A model generated the notes under the pieces. It saw only the letters and a program-made list of their open reading frames with translations. It searched no databases and was not told the DNA's origin. The translations under genes and the position numbers were made by a program. Shown piece by piece: positions 19,001 through 26,294 of a stretch of DNA of 64,000 bases (positions are counted from its first letter, which is position 1; every line of letters starts with the position of its first letter). Source of the stretch: Paludibacter sp. (GTDB lineage Bacteria > Bacteroidota > Bacteroidia > Bacteroidales > Paludibacteraceae); assembly GCF_009712605.1 (NCBI RefSeq), contig NZ_WASO01000009.1, positions 304,349-368,348 of the forward strand. Direction: 5' to 3'.

Positions 19001-19241
19001 CATCGACTTTGACTTAATGAACGAACGACGATTTTACAAATTATTCCGCCGGTTTGACTATCGCAATATTATACCGATGAATCCGAAACCTTCGGTAAAA
19101 AACAAACCGGTAAGGCTTTCGGTAAAAGAACGAAGCGGTAATTTCCACGAAGTTGCCTCCGGCCTCACCGGCGAACAAGCGCACAACGAAGCGAACCGTT
19201 GCCTGCGTTGCGATATTAAGTGCGAGGATGCTAAAAAATAG
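16092..19241 (+). CDS. hydB: HydB: NuoF-like flavoprotein fused to a GltD/NfnB-like FAD oxidoreductase
   Basis: A 1049-residue two-part protein. Residues 1-110 are a thioredoxin-like [2Fe-2S] domain (GTCGIGNGA, SGCFGFCAGEP). Residues about 130-560 are NuoF/HydB: KLRGRGGAGFPTGTKW (FMN, about 192-207), NADEGDPGAYMNR (NADH) and the [4Fe-4S] site SCGKCTPCREG (about 480-490) with ICALGQTAPNP. From about 570 it continues into a GltD/NfnB-type unit: cysteine-rich CENSCPLHMNIPGY and GRICHFHCQMRCRR, FAD motif IIGAGPAGLTAAYYL (about 672-686), second dinucleotide motif IIGAGNVAIDAARSIW (about 803-818) and FAD/NAD motif VYAGGDAVTGPSTAAEA (about 942-958). It ends with NRCLRCDIKC. The fusion adds a probable NAD(P)H site to the hydrogenase. 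The frame is continuous, with no stop or shift at the junction. Confidence 0.93.
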   Translation: MTPSDLDNIRQNNRHRILPEQPMIMVGMGTCGIGNGADLVFNRLQKAIADTGVNCLLKQSGCFGFCAGEPLVMLYQPDKPLLVYSKVDEKDAPRIIDSLIKDRVYLKRILCRIDEWDFLTSEVKFGTGYTDIPHWNEIPFFKGQKKIVLRHTGLIDPEKILDYIAIGGYRAFAKVLTTMQPTDVVDEVLASKLRGRGGAGFPTGTKWSIMQKAQADQKYIICNADEGDPGAYMNRNEIESDPHMLIEGMLIGAYAMKASEGIAYVRAEYPLAVKRLKAAIEQATAMKLLGNNILGTDFSFNLEVVEGAGAFVCGEETALIASIEGKAGRPMPRPPYPAQKGLYGKPTNINNVETWCNIPVIIEKGSEWFKQTGTEKSSGTKVFSLVGKVKNTGLVELPLGSTIEQFVFNIGEGTGTSKRVKAVQTGGPSGGCIPLEYFSTPVDYESLASLGAIMGSGGMVVMDQDNCMVDVARYFLEFNSAESCGKCTPCREGLAQALAILTKITKGEGTHEDLTLLEQLSQTIRDTSICALGQTAPNPILTTLKYFRNEYEEHIREKRCHAGACEALYMALCENSCPLHMNIPGYIELMKEDRIEDAFELTLRDNPIPGTIGRICHFHCQMRCRREMIDEPVSQGEIHRYLADTMYKLGKENEIYKKLIKEKLPPTGKKIAIIGAGPAGLTAAYYLVRLGHSVTIYDALSEAGGVVRFGIPQYRLPKSVLQKEVQFIKKLGVQFIFNTRLGDNIQLSDIENANDAVYLAIGAWKDIDLRIPGEHAKGVFAGTEVLKELAMGKTPKLGQHVVIIGAGNVAIDAARSIWRLGKEVTVVYRREKEDMPANKDEIMESEAEHITYRFLAAPHEIITDKNDRAKALKVELMSIGHIDTSGRRKPIPTGKYEEIPCDSIILAVGERVDTASLHSEHLSTTNDGRIIADQFSFHTSHTKVYAGGDAVTGPSTAAEAMGMAKKAAETIDFDLMNERRFYKLFRRFDYRNIIPMNPKPSVKNKPVRLSVKERSGNFHEVASGLTGEQAHNEANRCLRCDIKCEDAKK

Positions 19242-19280
19242 CTGTAAACCGGAATTTTGAAATCCTGAAATCTCACGATT

Positions 19281-21038
19281 ATGCAAATCACGATAAACGG
19301 TCAGACAATTGACGTACAGGATGGACTAACCATCATGGATGCCTGCGCAATTGCAGGAATTGATATTCCTTCGCTTTGTTACCTGAAGGATGTCTCCGCC
19401 AATGCATCCTGTGGCATTTGCGTTGTTGAAGTAAAAGGTGCACGCACCCTGCTGAGATCCTGCATTACACAGATAACCGAAGGAATGGAAATCGTCACAA
19501 ACAGCCAACGGGTAATGGATGCAAGGCGTATGAATCTGGAACTGCTGTTAGCCAACCATCCTCAGGATTGCCTGATTTGCGACCGTAATGAGAATTGCGA
19601 ATTGCAACAACTGACGTTTGATCTGGGAATGCACGGTATGCGTTTTGTTCGTACGCGTAAAGAAATTTTACCGAAAGACGAAACTTCCGCGTCGTTAGTG
19701 CGTGACCCCGAGAAGTGCATTCTCTGCGGACGTTGTATCGCCGTATGCCGGGAAGTTCAATCCGTACAAGCCATTGACTTTTCAGGACGTGGATCGAAAA
19801 GCAAGGTGGCAACTTTTATGGACTTGGGACTGGGTGTAGTGGCTTGCACCAACTGTGGGCAATGTGCGCTGGTTTGCCCCACAGGAGCCATCACCGAAAA
19901 AAGTTCAATTGATGACGTATGGAAAGATTTGCACAATCCTGAGAAAATAGTTTTGGTACAAACTGCGCCCGCCATCCGGGTTGGCATTGGCGAAGCCATG
20001 GGAATGCCTTATGGCAGTCTCGTAACAGGACAAATGGTTGCCGGGCTTCGTAAACTCGGGTTTTCAAAAGTATTCGACACCAACTTTACTGCCGACCTGA
20101 CCATTATTGAAGAAGGAAATGAGTTGATTAAACGAATTAAGACAGGAGGTGTACTGCCAATGATAACATCCTGTTCGCCGGGATGGATCAAATTCATCGA
20201 ACACTTTTACCCAAAATCACTGGCTCACCTTTCCACCTGCAAATCACCACAACAAATGTTCGGAGCGGTAGCCAAAACATACTATGCCGAAAAAACAGGT
20301 CTCGATCCCCGGAATATTGTCGTTGTTTCGGTGATGCCCTGCACAGCCAAAAAATTTGAGGCTCGTCGTCCCGAGATGGATAGCGCGTTTCATTACTGGC
20401 AATCCCGAATGGACTTATCGCATGCCGATCATTTCTACGACGTGGATCATGTACTTACAACCCGCGAATTAGCCAGAATGTTCAATGAAACCGGCATCGA
20501 GTTCGCTCATCTGCCCGAAGAGAATTTTGACAGTCCTTTGGGTGAATCAACAGGAGCCGCCGTCATATTCGGCACAACAGGAGGCGTAATGGAAGCTGCT
20601 CTTCGAACAGCTTACGAGGTTTACACCGGAAAAACGCTTACCAACATAGATTTTAATGCCGTTCGTGGACTGAATGGCATAAAAGAAGCCGAAGTAGATC
20701 TTGACGGAACAAAAATTAAAGTAGCGGTAGCTCACACATTGAAAAACGCACGACAACTACTTGACGAGATTGAGAACGGTACCTCTACGTATACGTTTAT
20801 CGAAGTGATGACGTGTCCGGGTGGATGTTTGGGCGGTGGCGGGCAACCCATCCCTACAAACACCGAAATCCGCAAAAAGCGTGCAGAATCAATTTATTAT
20901 GAAGATGCTCATAAGGGAATACGAAAATCGCACGAAAACCCCGAAATTCAGCGTCTCTATAAAGAGTTTCTGCTCGAACCGTTAGGAGAAAAATCGCATC
21001 GTTTGCTACATACAAAATACGTAGAAAGAAAGATCTGA
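19281..21038 (+). CDS. hydA: HydA: catalytic [FeFe]-hydrogenase subunit (HydABC type)
   Basis: A 585-residue enzyme that makes or uses H2 in the cytosol. The N-terminal part has a plant-type [2Fe-2S] ferredoxin domain (LCYLKDVSANASCGICVVEV), the His-Cys [4Fe-4S] segment HPQDCLICDRNENCELQ, and two [4Fe-4S] motifs (CILCGRCIAVC; CTNCGQCALVCPTGA). The H-cluster domain shows L1 TSCSPGW (296-302), L2 MPCTAKKFE and L3 EVMTCPGGCLGGGGQP. The C-terminus EPLGEKSHRLLHTKY is family-typical. L1 has Ser where the textbook motif has a second Cys. With HydB and HydC it fits the electron-bifurcating group. The hydEFG maturation genes are not in the window. Confidence 0.96.
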   Translation: MQITINGQTIDVQDGLTIMDACAIAGIDIPSLCYLKDVSANASCGICVVEVKGARTLLRSCITQITEGMEIVTNSQRVMDARRMNLELLLANHPQDCLICDRNENCELQQLTFDLGMHGMRFVRTRKEILPKDETSASLVRDPEKCILCGRCIAVCREVQSVQAIDFSGRGSKSKVATFMDLGLGVVACTNCGQCALVCPTGAITEKSSIDDVWKDLHNPEKIVLVQTAPAIRVGIGEAMGMPYGSLVTGQMVAGLRKLGFSKVFDTNFTADLTIIEEGNELIKRIKTGGVLPMITSCSPGWIKFIEHFYPKSLAHLSTCKSPQQMFGAVAKTYYAEKTGLDPRNIVVVSVMPCTAKKFEARRPEMDSAFHYWQSRMDLSHADHFYDVDHVLTTRELARMFNETGIEFAHLPEENFDSPLGESTGAAVIFGTTGGVMEAALRTAYEVYTGKTLTNIDFNAVRGLNGIKEAEVDLDGTKIKVAVAHTLKNARQLLDEIENGTSTYTFIEVMTCPGGCLGGGGQPIPTNTEIRKKRAESIYYEDAHKGIRKSHENPEIQRLYKEFLLEPLGEKSHRLLHTKYVERKI

Positions 21039-21060
21039 CAACAGAAAACACGCTTATACA

Positions 21061-21480
21061 ATGTGGAGAAATTTGAAAATATCTATTGCAATATTGATAA
21101 GTATTGCAGTTTTTACGGCTTGCAACCATGATGCCGACACAACCTTTAGCAAAACAATTGTATCCGGTAATACTGTGACTATTCGCTTAAAAGAGACTTT
21201 GCAGGACAAGACCGGCTACGTGAGGTTACGGATGGACGCGGTGTCGGATTCTCGTTGCCCCATCAACGCCATATGTGTATGGGCAGGAAACGGAGCCGTC
21301 ACTTTTACGTTGTTTGTTAATGGAAATCCAAGTATATTGACATTGAATACAACATTAGGCCCCAAAGTTATATCTTCACAAGGGTATAAAGTAACCTTGC
21401 TCGAACTTCTTCCGTATCCCGGATCTGAGAATTATAACAATGAAAATTATTATGCCTCCGTCAGGGTTGAGAAAGAATAA
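21061..21480 (+). CDS. Small uncharacterised lipoprotein
   Basis: A 139-residue protein with an N-terminal hydrophobic segment ending AVFTAC, a plausible lipobox (Cys about 21). The body contains a two-cysteine motif, DSRCPINAICVWAGNGAV, a pattern I recognise from many small exported Bacteroidota proteins of unknown function, and otherwise looks beta-rich. It begins 22 bases after hydA and ends at a strong terminator, so it can be co-transcribed with the hydrogenase; no functional link is evident. Confidence 0.75.
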   Translation: MWRNLKISIAILISIAVFTACNHDADTTFSKTIVSGNTVTIRLKETLQDKTGYVRLRMDAVSDSRCPINAICVWAGNGAVTFTLFVNGNPSILTLNTTLGPKVISSQGYKVTLLELLPYPGSENYNNENYYASVRVEKE

Positions 21481-21498
21481 AGGCATAAAGACACAGAA

Positions 21499-21539
21499 AA
21501 ACGGGAGTCATAAAATGTTCGATTTTATGACTCCCGTTT
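21499..21539. terminator. Bidirectional terminator between hydrogenase cluster and ogt
   Basis: A perfect 18-bp stem (21499-21516 with 21522-21539; AAACGGGAGTCATAAAAT) with a 5-base loop. It lies between convergent genes and has a T run on the minus strand and an AT-rich tail on the plus strand. Confidence 0.92.
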
Positions 21540-21548
21540 ATATTTTAA

Positions 21549-22046
21549 TTACAACAGAGAAAGAGATTCTTTTCCTGCAATTTTAGCTTCGTGCTCCAAC
21601 AGCCAGGCTTTACGCCATAAGCCACCGGCATAACCGACCAACTTTCCGTCTGCTCCTATCACGCGATGACAGGGAACAACTATTGCTATCGGATTGTGAT
21701 TATTGGCGTTTCCAACAGCTCTCTGACCATTTGGAGTACCAATCTCTTCAGCAATTTTACCGTAACTGACCTGTTCTGCAAAAGGAATATCCCTCAGCGA
21801 ATCCCAAACTTTCTGCTGGAACTTTGTACCATCCATCTGAACAGGCACTGAAAATGCAGTCAGAGTTCCCCGAAAATACTCGTGCAATTGGTTTATGCAC
21901 ATTTCCACCGGTTTGGTTAGTTCGCCTTCCACATAATATTCATGCTTATCGTCGAACTCCACAGCCGTTACAGCCTCGGCATTACCCTTAATGCGCAAGG
22001 TTCCTACAGGCGTATTGATTAATCGAATGCAGCTTGTTTCAACCAT
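21549..22046 (-). CDS. ogt: Methylated-DNA--[protein]-cysteine S-methyltransferase
   Basis: A 165-residue DNA-repair protein that transfers the alkyl group of O6-alkylguanine to its own cysteine. It has the active-site motif IVVPCHRVIGADGKLVGYAG, the HTH segment IGTPNGQRAVGNANNHNP and VSYGKIAEEIG. I chose the ATG at 22046, whose ATGGTTGA overlaps the stop codon of the upstream dihydroorotase gene by 8 bases; an in-frame start at 22082 would extend 44 bases into that gene. There is no AdaA domain, so this is the constitutive Ogt type. It is probably translationally coupled to the dihydroorotase gene. Confidence 0.94.
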   Translation of the reverse strand: MVETSCIRLINTPVGTLRIKGNAEAVTAVEFDDKHEYYVEGELTKPVEMCINQLHEYFRGTLTAFSVPVQMDGTKFQQKVWDSLRDIPFAEQVSYGKIAEEIGTPNGQRAVGNANNHNPIAIVVPCHRVIGADGKLVGYAGGLWRKAWLLEHEAKIAGKESLSLL

Positions 22047-23391
22047 TGAATAGCAATTCTTTTCCTTTATGGGATTCGTCAAAAACCCCGTTGTTGTATA
22101 CTAGCTTTCCATTTACAAACGTGTGTGTGATACGGGCATGAAACTCCTGACCTTCGAAAGGAGACCATCCGCATTTTGAAAGAACATTTCCGGAATCTAC
22201 TGTCCAAGGATAATTGGGATTTACCAATACCAGGTCAGCATAATAACCTTTACGGACAAATCCTCTTTTTTGTATTTTGAACAAAGTTGCCGGCGCATAG
22301 CACATCTTTTCAAGTGCTTTTTCCACCGTAAAATGACCATTTCGAGCCATTTCGAGCATAGCAGGCAATGAATGCTGAATCAATGGGATACCCGATGCGG
22401 CCTGCAAGCAACCTCCTTCTTTATCAGAAAGTAAATGTGGCGCATGGTCTGTTGCAACAGTATCCAGCTTATTAGTCGTAAGCGCCTGAATAAGTGCTTT
22501 TTTATCAGCTTCTGTTTTTATCGCAGGATTACATTTAACCCGGGCTCCCCGTGTTTCGTAATCACGATTATCAAACCACAAATAATGCACGCAACCTTCG
22601 GCTGTAATCTGTTTTTCGGCTAAAGGCTTTCCGGCCTCAAACAATGCCAGTTCATGCGCTGTGCTTACATGTGCTATATGCAGACGGGTCTTGTATTTCA
22701 AAGCCATTTCCACTGCAGCGGCAGTCGACTTGTAGCATGCTTCGCCGGAACGAATAAGATGATGGTTCGGAATTGGGATATTTTCGCCAAATTGAGCTTT
22801 GTATGTATCAATATTGCGCTGAATAGTACCCATATCTTCGCAATGAGCCATCAGCATCAATGGTGATTCGGCAAACAACCACTGCAAAAATTCTTTATCA
22901 TCCACCTGCATATTGCCGGTTGAAGCGCCGAGAAATACTTTCACACCAGGAATCCGCTTAGGATCTGCATTTTTTATCTCGTCTTTGTTTTCGTTAGTTG
23001 CTCCAAGGTAAAAAGTATAGTTAGCAAACGATTTTTCTGAAGCCAATCGGCTCTTTTCGTCCCACAATGCCAAAGTCGTAGTTTGAGGCACCGTATTGGG
23101 CATATCGAAAAACGACGTAACACCACCGGCTACAGCCGCTTTGGATTCTGTGTACAAATCGGCTTTCTGAGTCAGACCCGGCTCCCTGAAATGTACATGA
23201 GTATCAATCACTCCCGGGAGTAGCCATAAATCCGACGCATCTATTACGGTATTGTTTTGCAAGATGCTTTCTGGCACTTCTCCCTTAAATATTTCTGCAA
23301 TAAACTCACCTTCAATCCGAAGGGATCCTCTGAAGGTGTTTTTTTCGGTAAAAATTTTAGCGTTGTGAACTAAGATTCCTTTCTGGCTCAT
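22039..23391 (-). CDS. pyrC: Dihydroorotase
   Basis: A 450-residue amidohydrolase that cyclises carbamoyl aspartate in pyrimidine synthesis. The ATG at 23391 (MSQKGILVHNAKIFTEKN) fits the family start better than the one 14 codons upstream. Metal and substrate motifs: IDTHVHFREPGLTQKADLYT (two zinc-binding His), HIAHVSTAHE and VATDHAPHLLSDKEGG (catalytic Asp). The absence of allantoinase features and the family-typical DMPNTVP favour class I dihydroorotase. ogt overlaps its 3' end. Confidence 0.93.
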   Translation of the reverse strand: MSQKGILVHNAKIFTEKNTFRGSLRIEGEFIAEIFKGEVPESILQNNTVIDASDLWLLPGVIDTHVHFREPGLTQKADLYTESKAAVAGGVTSFFDMPNTVPQTTTLALWDEKSRLASEKSFANYTFYLGATNENKDEIKNADPKRIPGVKVFLGASTGNMQVDDKEFLQWLFAESPLMLMAHCEDMGTIQRNIDTYKAQFGENIPIPNHHLIRSGEACYKSTAAAVEMALKYKTRLHIAHVSTAHELALFEAGKPLAEKQITAEGCVHYLWFDNRDYETRGARVKCNPAIKTEADKKALIQALTTNKLDTVATDHAPHLLSDKEGGCLQAASGIPLIQHSLPAMLEMARNGHFTVEKALEKMCYAPATLFKIQKRGFVRKGYYADLVLVNPNYPWTVDSGNVLSKCGWSPFEGQEFHARITHTFVNGKLVYNNGVFDESHKGKELLFNG

Positions 23392-23501
23392 TTTTATTCC
23401 GTTTCGAAGAGAATGAGTAATATTAACGCTCAAATGTGGCGTATATTACTTAACTAAAGGTTAATAGTGAACATCTGTTCCTAAAACAGAAGGATGTGTG
23501 A

Positions 23502-23509
23502 CAAAATTA
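23502..23509 (-). promoter_or_regulatory. Possible -7 element of the pyrC-ogt unit
   Basis: On the minus strand this reads TAATTTTG, an exact TAnnTTTG match about 110 bases before the dihydroorotase ATG and after the PUL terminator. No clear -33 TTTG; a TATTG lies about 18 bases upstream. Confidence 0.35.
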
Positions 23510-23573
23510 CAAAAAACTTATTGCGAACAATACTATTTTCAACAAAAAGTTGAAAGTTTTTTGCGAATTGGAT

Positions 23574-23610
23574 AAAAAATGCCGGACACTATTCACAAAA
23601 CAGGCCGGCA
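23574..23610 (-). terminator. Terminator at the end of the mannan-degradation operon
   Basis: On the minus strand TGCCGG pairs with CCGGCA across a loop of about 19 bases, directly followed by six T. It lies 30 bases after the epimerase stop. Confidence 0.7.
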
Positions 23611-23638
23611 ATATAGTTACACCAATTTCAAAAAGAAC

Positions 23639-24817
23639 TCAGAAGTGCTCAATCAGCTCCATACACATCCTTCCATTGTGATACGGACACTTCCAGAAAC
23701 CGGCTTTATCATCAGAAGTATTAACACTTCCATCGGCTTTTACGCTCCAATACCATTCTCCATTGTCTCTATCAATCAAATTGCTTTTGATATAATTCCA
23801 GCAATTCTTCGCTTTTTCGAGATACTCTTCTCTGCCGTATAAGCGATAGGCGTACCAGAAACCCACGACAGCTTCGGCCTGCACCCACCAGTGGCGATCA
23901 GCATCGACATGTCCCGTCGCAAGATTCTTTTCATATATAAGGCTTCCATCGGGTTGGAGTCCTTCCGATGCTGCTTTCACAATAGAAGGAATAACAGCAA
24001 TGACTCTGTCTGTAAGATCCGTTTCTCCAAGAACCACAGCAGCTTCATAAAGCAACCAGGATGCTTCGATATCGTGACCGTAAGAGAAAATGTTTTGTTT
24101 GTTATGCCATTGTTCATCAAAAAAGAGCTGCAAGTGCCCGGAAGGTGACAGTATTTTGTCCAAAAACAATTCAATCAGGTTCCGTAAACTGCTTTTCAGT
24201 TCTGCTGTAGGCCAAATCCGGTAAAGATTGGTATATGGCTCCAAGATATGCAAATGAGTATTCATTGTTTTCTTCTCATTTGCATCTCTATCGCTCAAAC
24301 GCATATCTGCAATTTCACCCCATTCGCCCGTAAATGCTTCCTGATAGCCGTTCAGGGTCTGATCAAAACTATACTTTTCGATAAGCTGATATAATTCGAC
24401 AGCCTTTTCCAACGCATCGCTATCTCCGGTAGCACGGGCATATTCGCTTAGTCCGTAAATAGCAAAGCCCTGGGCATATATTTGTTTCTTTTTATCCAAC
24501 GGAATACCATCGGCAGCCAATTGCCAAAAGATTCCACCCTGTTCATTATCCCAAAAATAAGTCAACAGGTATTCTTTTGCACGCGTAGCCGTTTCGAGAT
24601 ATTCCGGTTTGTTGAACAAACGGTATGCCGCAGAAAAAGTCCATAAAATACGGGCATTCAGAATGGCTCCTTTAGGGGCATCTGCATGTTTATCCCCATT
24701 TCCTGAAACCCTGCCGATAAAACCTCCGTTATCAGTATCGACAACGTTGTTTATCCAAAACGGCAGGATATTCAGGCACAATTCATCAACAAATTCTTGT
24801 TTGGCAATTTCTTCCAT
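23639..24817 (-). CDS. Mannobiose/cellobiose 2-epimerase (AGE family)
   Basis: A 392-residue (alpha/alpha)6-barrel epimerase of the N-acylglucosamine 2-epimerase superfamily. ATG at 24817 (MEEIAKQEFVDELCLNILPF); the longer frame starts at TTG. No signal peptide, so it is cytosolic. Conserved segments include THLHILEPYTNLYR, SYGHDIEASWLLYEAA, DRHWWVQAEAVVGFWYAYRL and KCPYHNGRMCMELI, which carry the catalytic histidines of the cellobiose 2-epimerase group. Because it is co-transcribed with a GH130 mannosylglucose phosphorylase and a mannanase, the likely reaction is beta-1,4-mannobiose to mannosylglucose, as in the B. fragilis pathway. It is the last gene of the operon. Confidence 0.92.
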   Translation of the reverse strand: MEEIAKQEFVDELCLNILPFWINNVVDTDNGGFIGRVSGNGDKHADAPKGAILNARILWTFSAAYRLFNKPEYLETATRAKEYLLTYFWDNEQGGIFWQLAADGIPLDKKKQIYAQGFAIYGLSEYARATGDSDALEKAVELYQLIEKYSFDQTLNGYQEAFTGEWGEIADMRLSDRDANEKKTMNTHLHILEPYTNLYRIWPTAELKSSLRNLIELFLDKILSPSGHLQLFFDEQWHNKQNIFSYGHDIEASWLLYEAAVVLGETDLTDRVIAVIPSIVKAASEGLQPDGSLIYEKNLATGHVDADRHWWVQAEAVVGFWYAYRLYGREEYLEKAKNCWNYIKSNLIDRDNGEWYWSVKADGSVNTSDDKAGFWKCPYHNGRMCMELIEHF

Positions 24818-24822
24818 CAATT

Positions 24823-26247
24823 TTAGTTTACAGTAGAAAGACCTCTTTTCTGATTCAGCATTTCAGCATTTTCTTTGACTTTTTTGTCGGAAAGAGGATA
24901 AAACAACATACCTACAAACGCCAGTACACAACAAATAGACGGGATAAGACTAATCATAATATGCTCTCCAAAAATTGTCTGACTGCTTTGTTGTGCTGCA
25001 TTCGGAACGTAATTAAACAGAGCCAGTATCCATCCGCCAAGAGCTGATCCTAAAGCCCAGCCCAGTTTTTGAGACATCGACGATGAAGAGAAAATCAAAC
25101 CCGTTGCACGACGTCCGGTGAGCAATTCCTGATGATCGACGATATCGGCAAACATAGACCACAGCAGTGGCAATACATAGCCGGCAAACATGGAAATAAT
25201 AAATTGGAAAGTCAGGATAAGTCCTATACTATTAGGTATAAAGTAGAATCCGATACTGAAGATACCTGCCAGCAAAATAGAGATCATGTATGTTCTCTTT
25301 TTTCCATATTTTGCCGAGAGAGATGGCGCTACCATTACCCCTAAGAGATTAGCTGCCTGGCCAACCAAGAAATAGATGGTAGTCATATCCCATCCGGTAG
25401 CCTCAACCCGGTAGTTCATTTTTACATAATCTCTAAAGAAGTAAATAGCAACACTATCGCGTATTGCATTGAATAACAAAGCCGCTAGTCCGGTTCCAAC
25501 CAAAATCCACCATGGAGAATTATGGAACAAATTTTTCAAATCCTGCTTGATAGAAACATGCTTTTCGCTCTCGATTTGTACTACACGTTCTTTCGTCCAG
25601 CTGAAACACAGCAGAAATAAAACGACACAGATGGCTCCAATTGCGCCAACACCCATTACCCAACCGACAGGCGAAGTGCTAACGGTAGCATCCGCAGCAT
25701 GTTTTGCATTTTCGAGGCTTTGAGGGTTAAATGTTTTTGCAAAGAAATCGATCATCGGCTGCAACAGCATAAATGTCACAAAACTTCCGATAAAGGCGAA
25801 CGACATACGGTAGGACGAGAGAGAATTTCTTTCGGTAGGATCAGCTGATATGGCGCCCAGCAATGAAGCATATGGCACATTGATGAGTGAATAAACAATC
25901 ATCATCAATGAATAGGTTACATAAGCATAAATGAGCTTGGCAGTTTGCCCGAAATCTGGAGCAAAGAATGTAATCATTCCCATCACTGCGAAAGGAATGG
26001 CAAACCACAATAAGAAAGGACGATATTTACCCCAACGTGATTTCGTTCGGTCGGCTTTTATGCCTACAAAGACATCAAAAAATGAGTCCCACAAACGAGC
26101 AACCAAAAACATGGTTCCCGCTGCCTTTGCTGTTATGCCAAACACATCGGTATAAAAAAACAAAGAGTACATTCCGAATATTTTCCAGAACATAGAGGAG
26201 GCTGCGTCGCCAAAGCCATAGCCGATTTTTTCTTTCAGTTTTATCAT
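24823..26247 (-). CDS. GPH-family sugar:cation symporter (inner membrane)
   Basis: A 474-residue major facilitator of the glycoside-pentoside-hexuronide group with about 12 membrane segments. Typical features are the N-terminal KEKIGYGFGDAASSMFWKIF, WDSFFDVFVGIKADRTKSRW (the DxxxGxxxDR-type loop) and LPLLWSMFADIVDHQELLTG. It lies 5 bases upstream of the epimerase gene and downstream of GH27, in the order seen for the mannobiose importer of Bacteroides mannan loci. The substrate is therefore inferred to be mannobiose or short manno-oligosaccharides. Confidence 0.9.
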   Translation of the reverse strand: MIKLKEKIGYGFGDAASSMFWKIFGMYSLFFYTDVFGITAKAAGTMFLVARLWDSFFDVFVGIKADRTKSRWGKYRPFLLWFAIPFAVMGMITFFAPDFGQTAKLIYAYVTYSLMMIVYSLINVPYASLLGAISADPTERNSLSSYRMSFAFIGSFVTFMLLQPMIDFFAKTFNPQSLENAKHAADATVSTSPVGWVMGVGAIGAICVVLFLLCFSWTKERVVQIESEKHVSIKQDLKNLFHNSPWWILVGTGLAALLFNAIRDSVAIYFFRDYVKMNYRVEATGWDMTTIYFLVGQAANLLGVMVAPSLSAKYGKKRTYMISILLAGIFSIGFYFIPNSIGLILTFQFIISMFAGYVLPLLWSMFADIVDHQELLTGRRATGLIFSSSSMSQKLGWALGSALGGWILALFNYVPNAAQQSSQTIFGEHIMISLIPSICCVLAFVGMLFYPLSDKKVKENAEMLNQKRGLSTVN

Positions 26248-26294
26248 GGTAAAGGTTTATGAAAAAGAGGTTCCTACAGGGAATCTCTCTAAGG

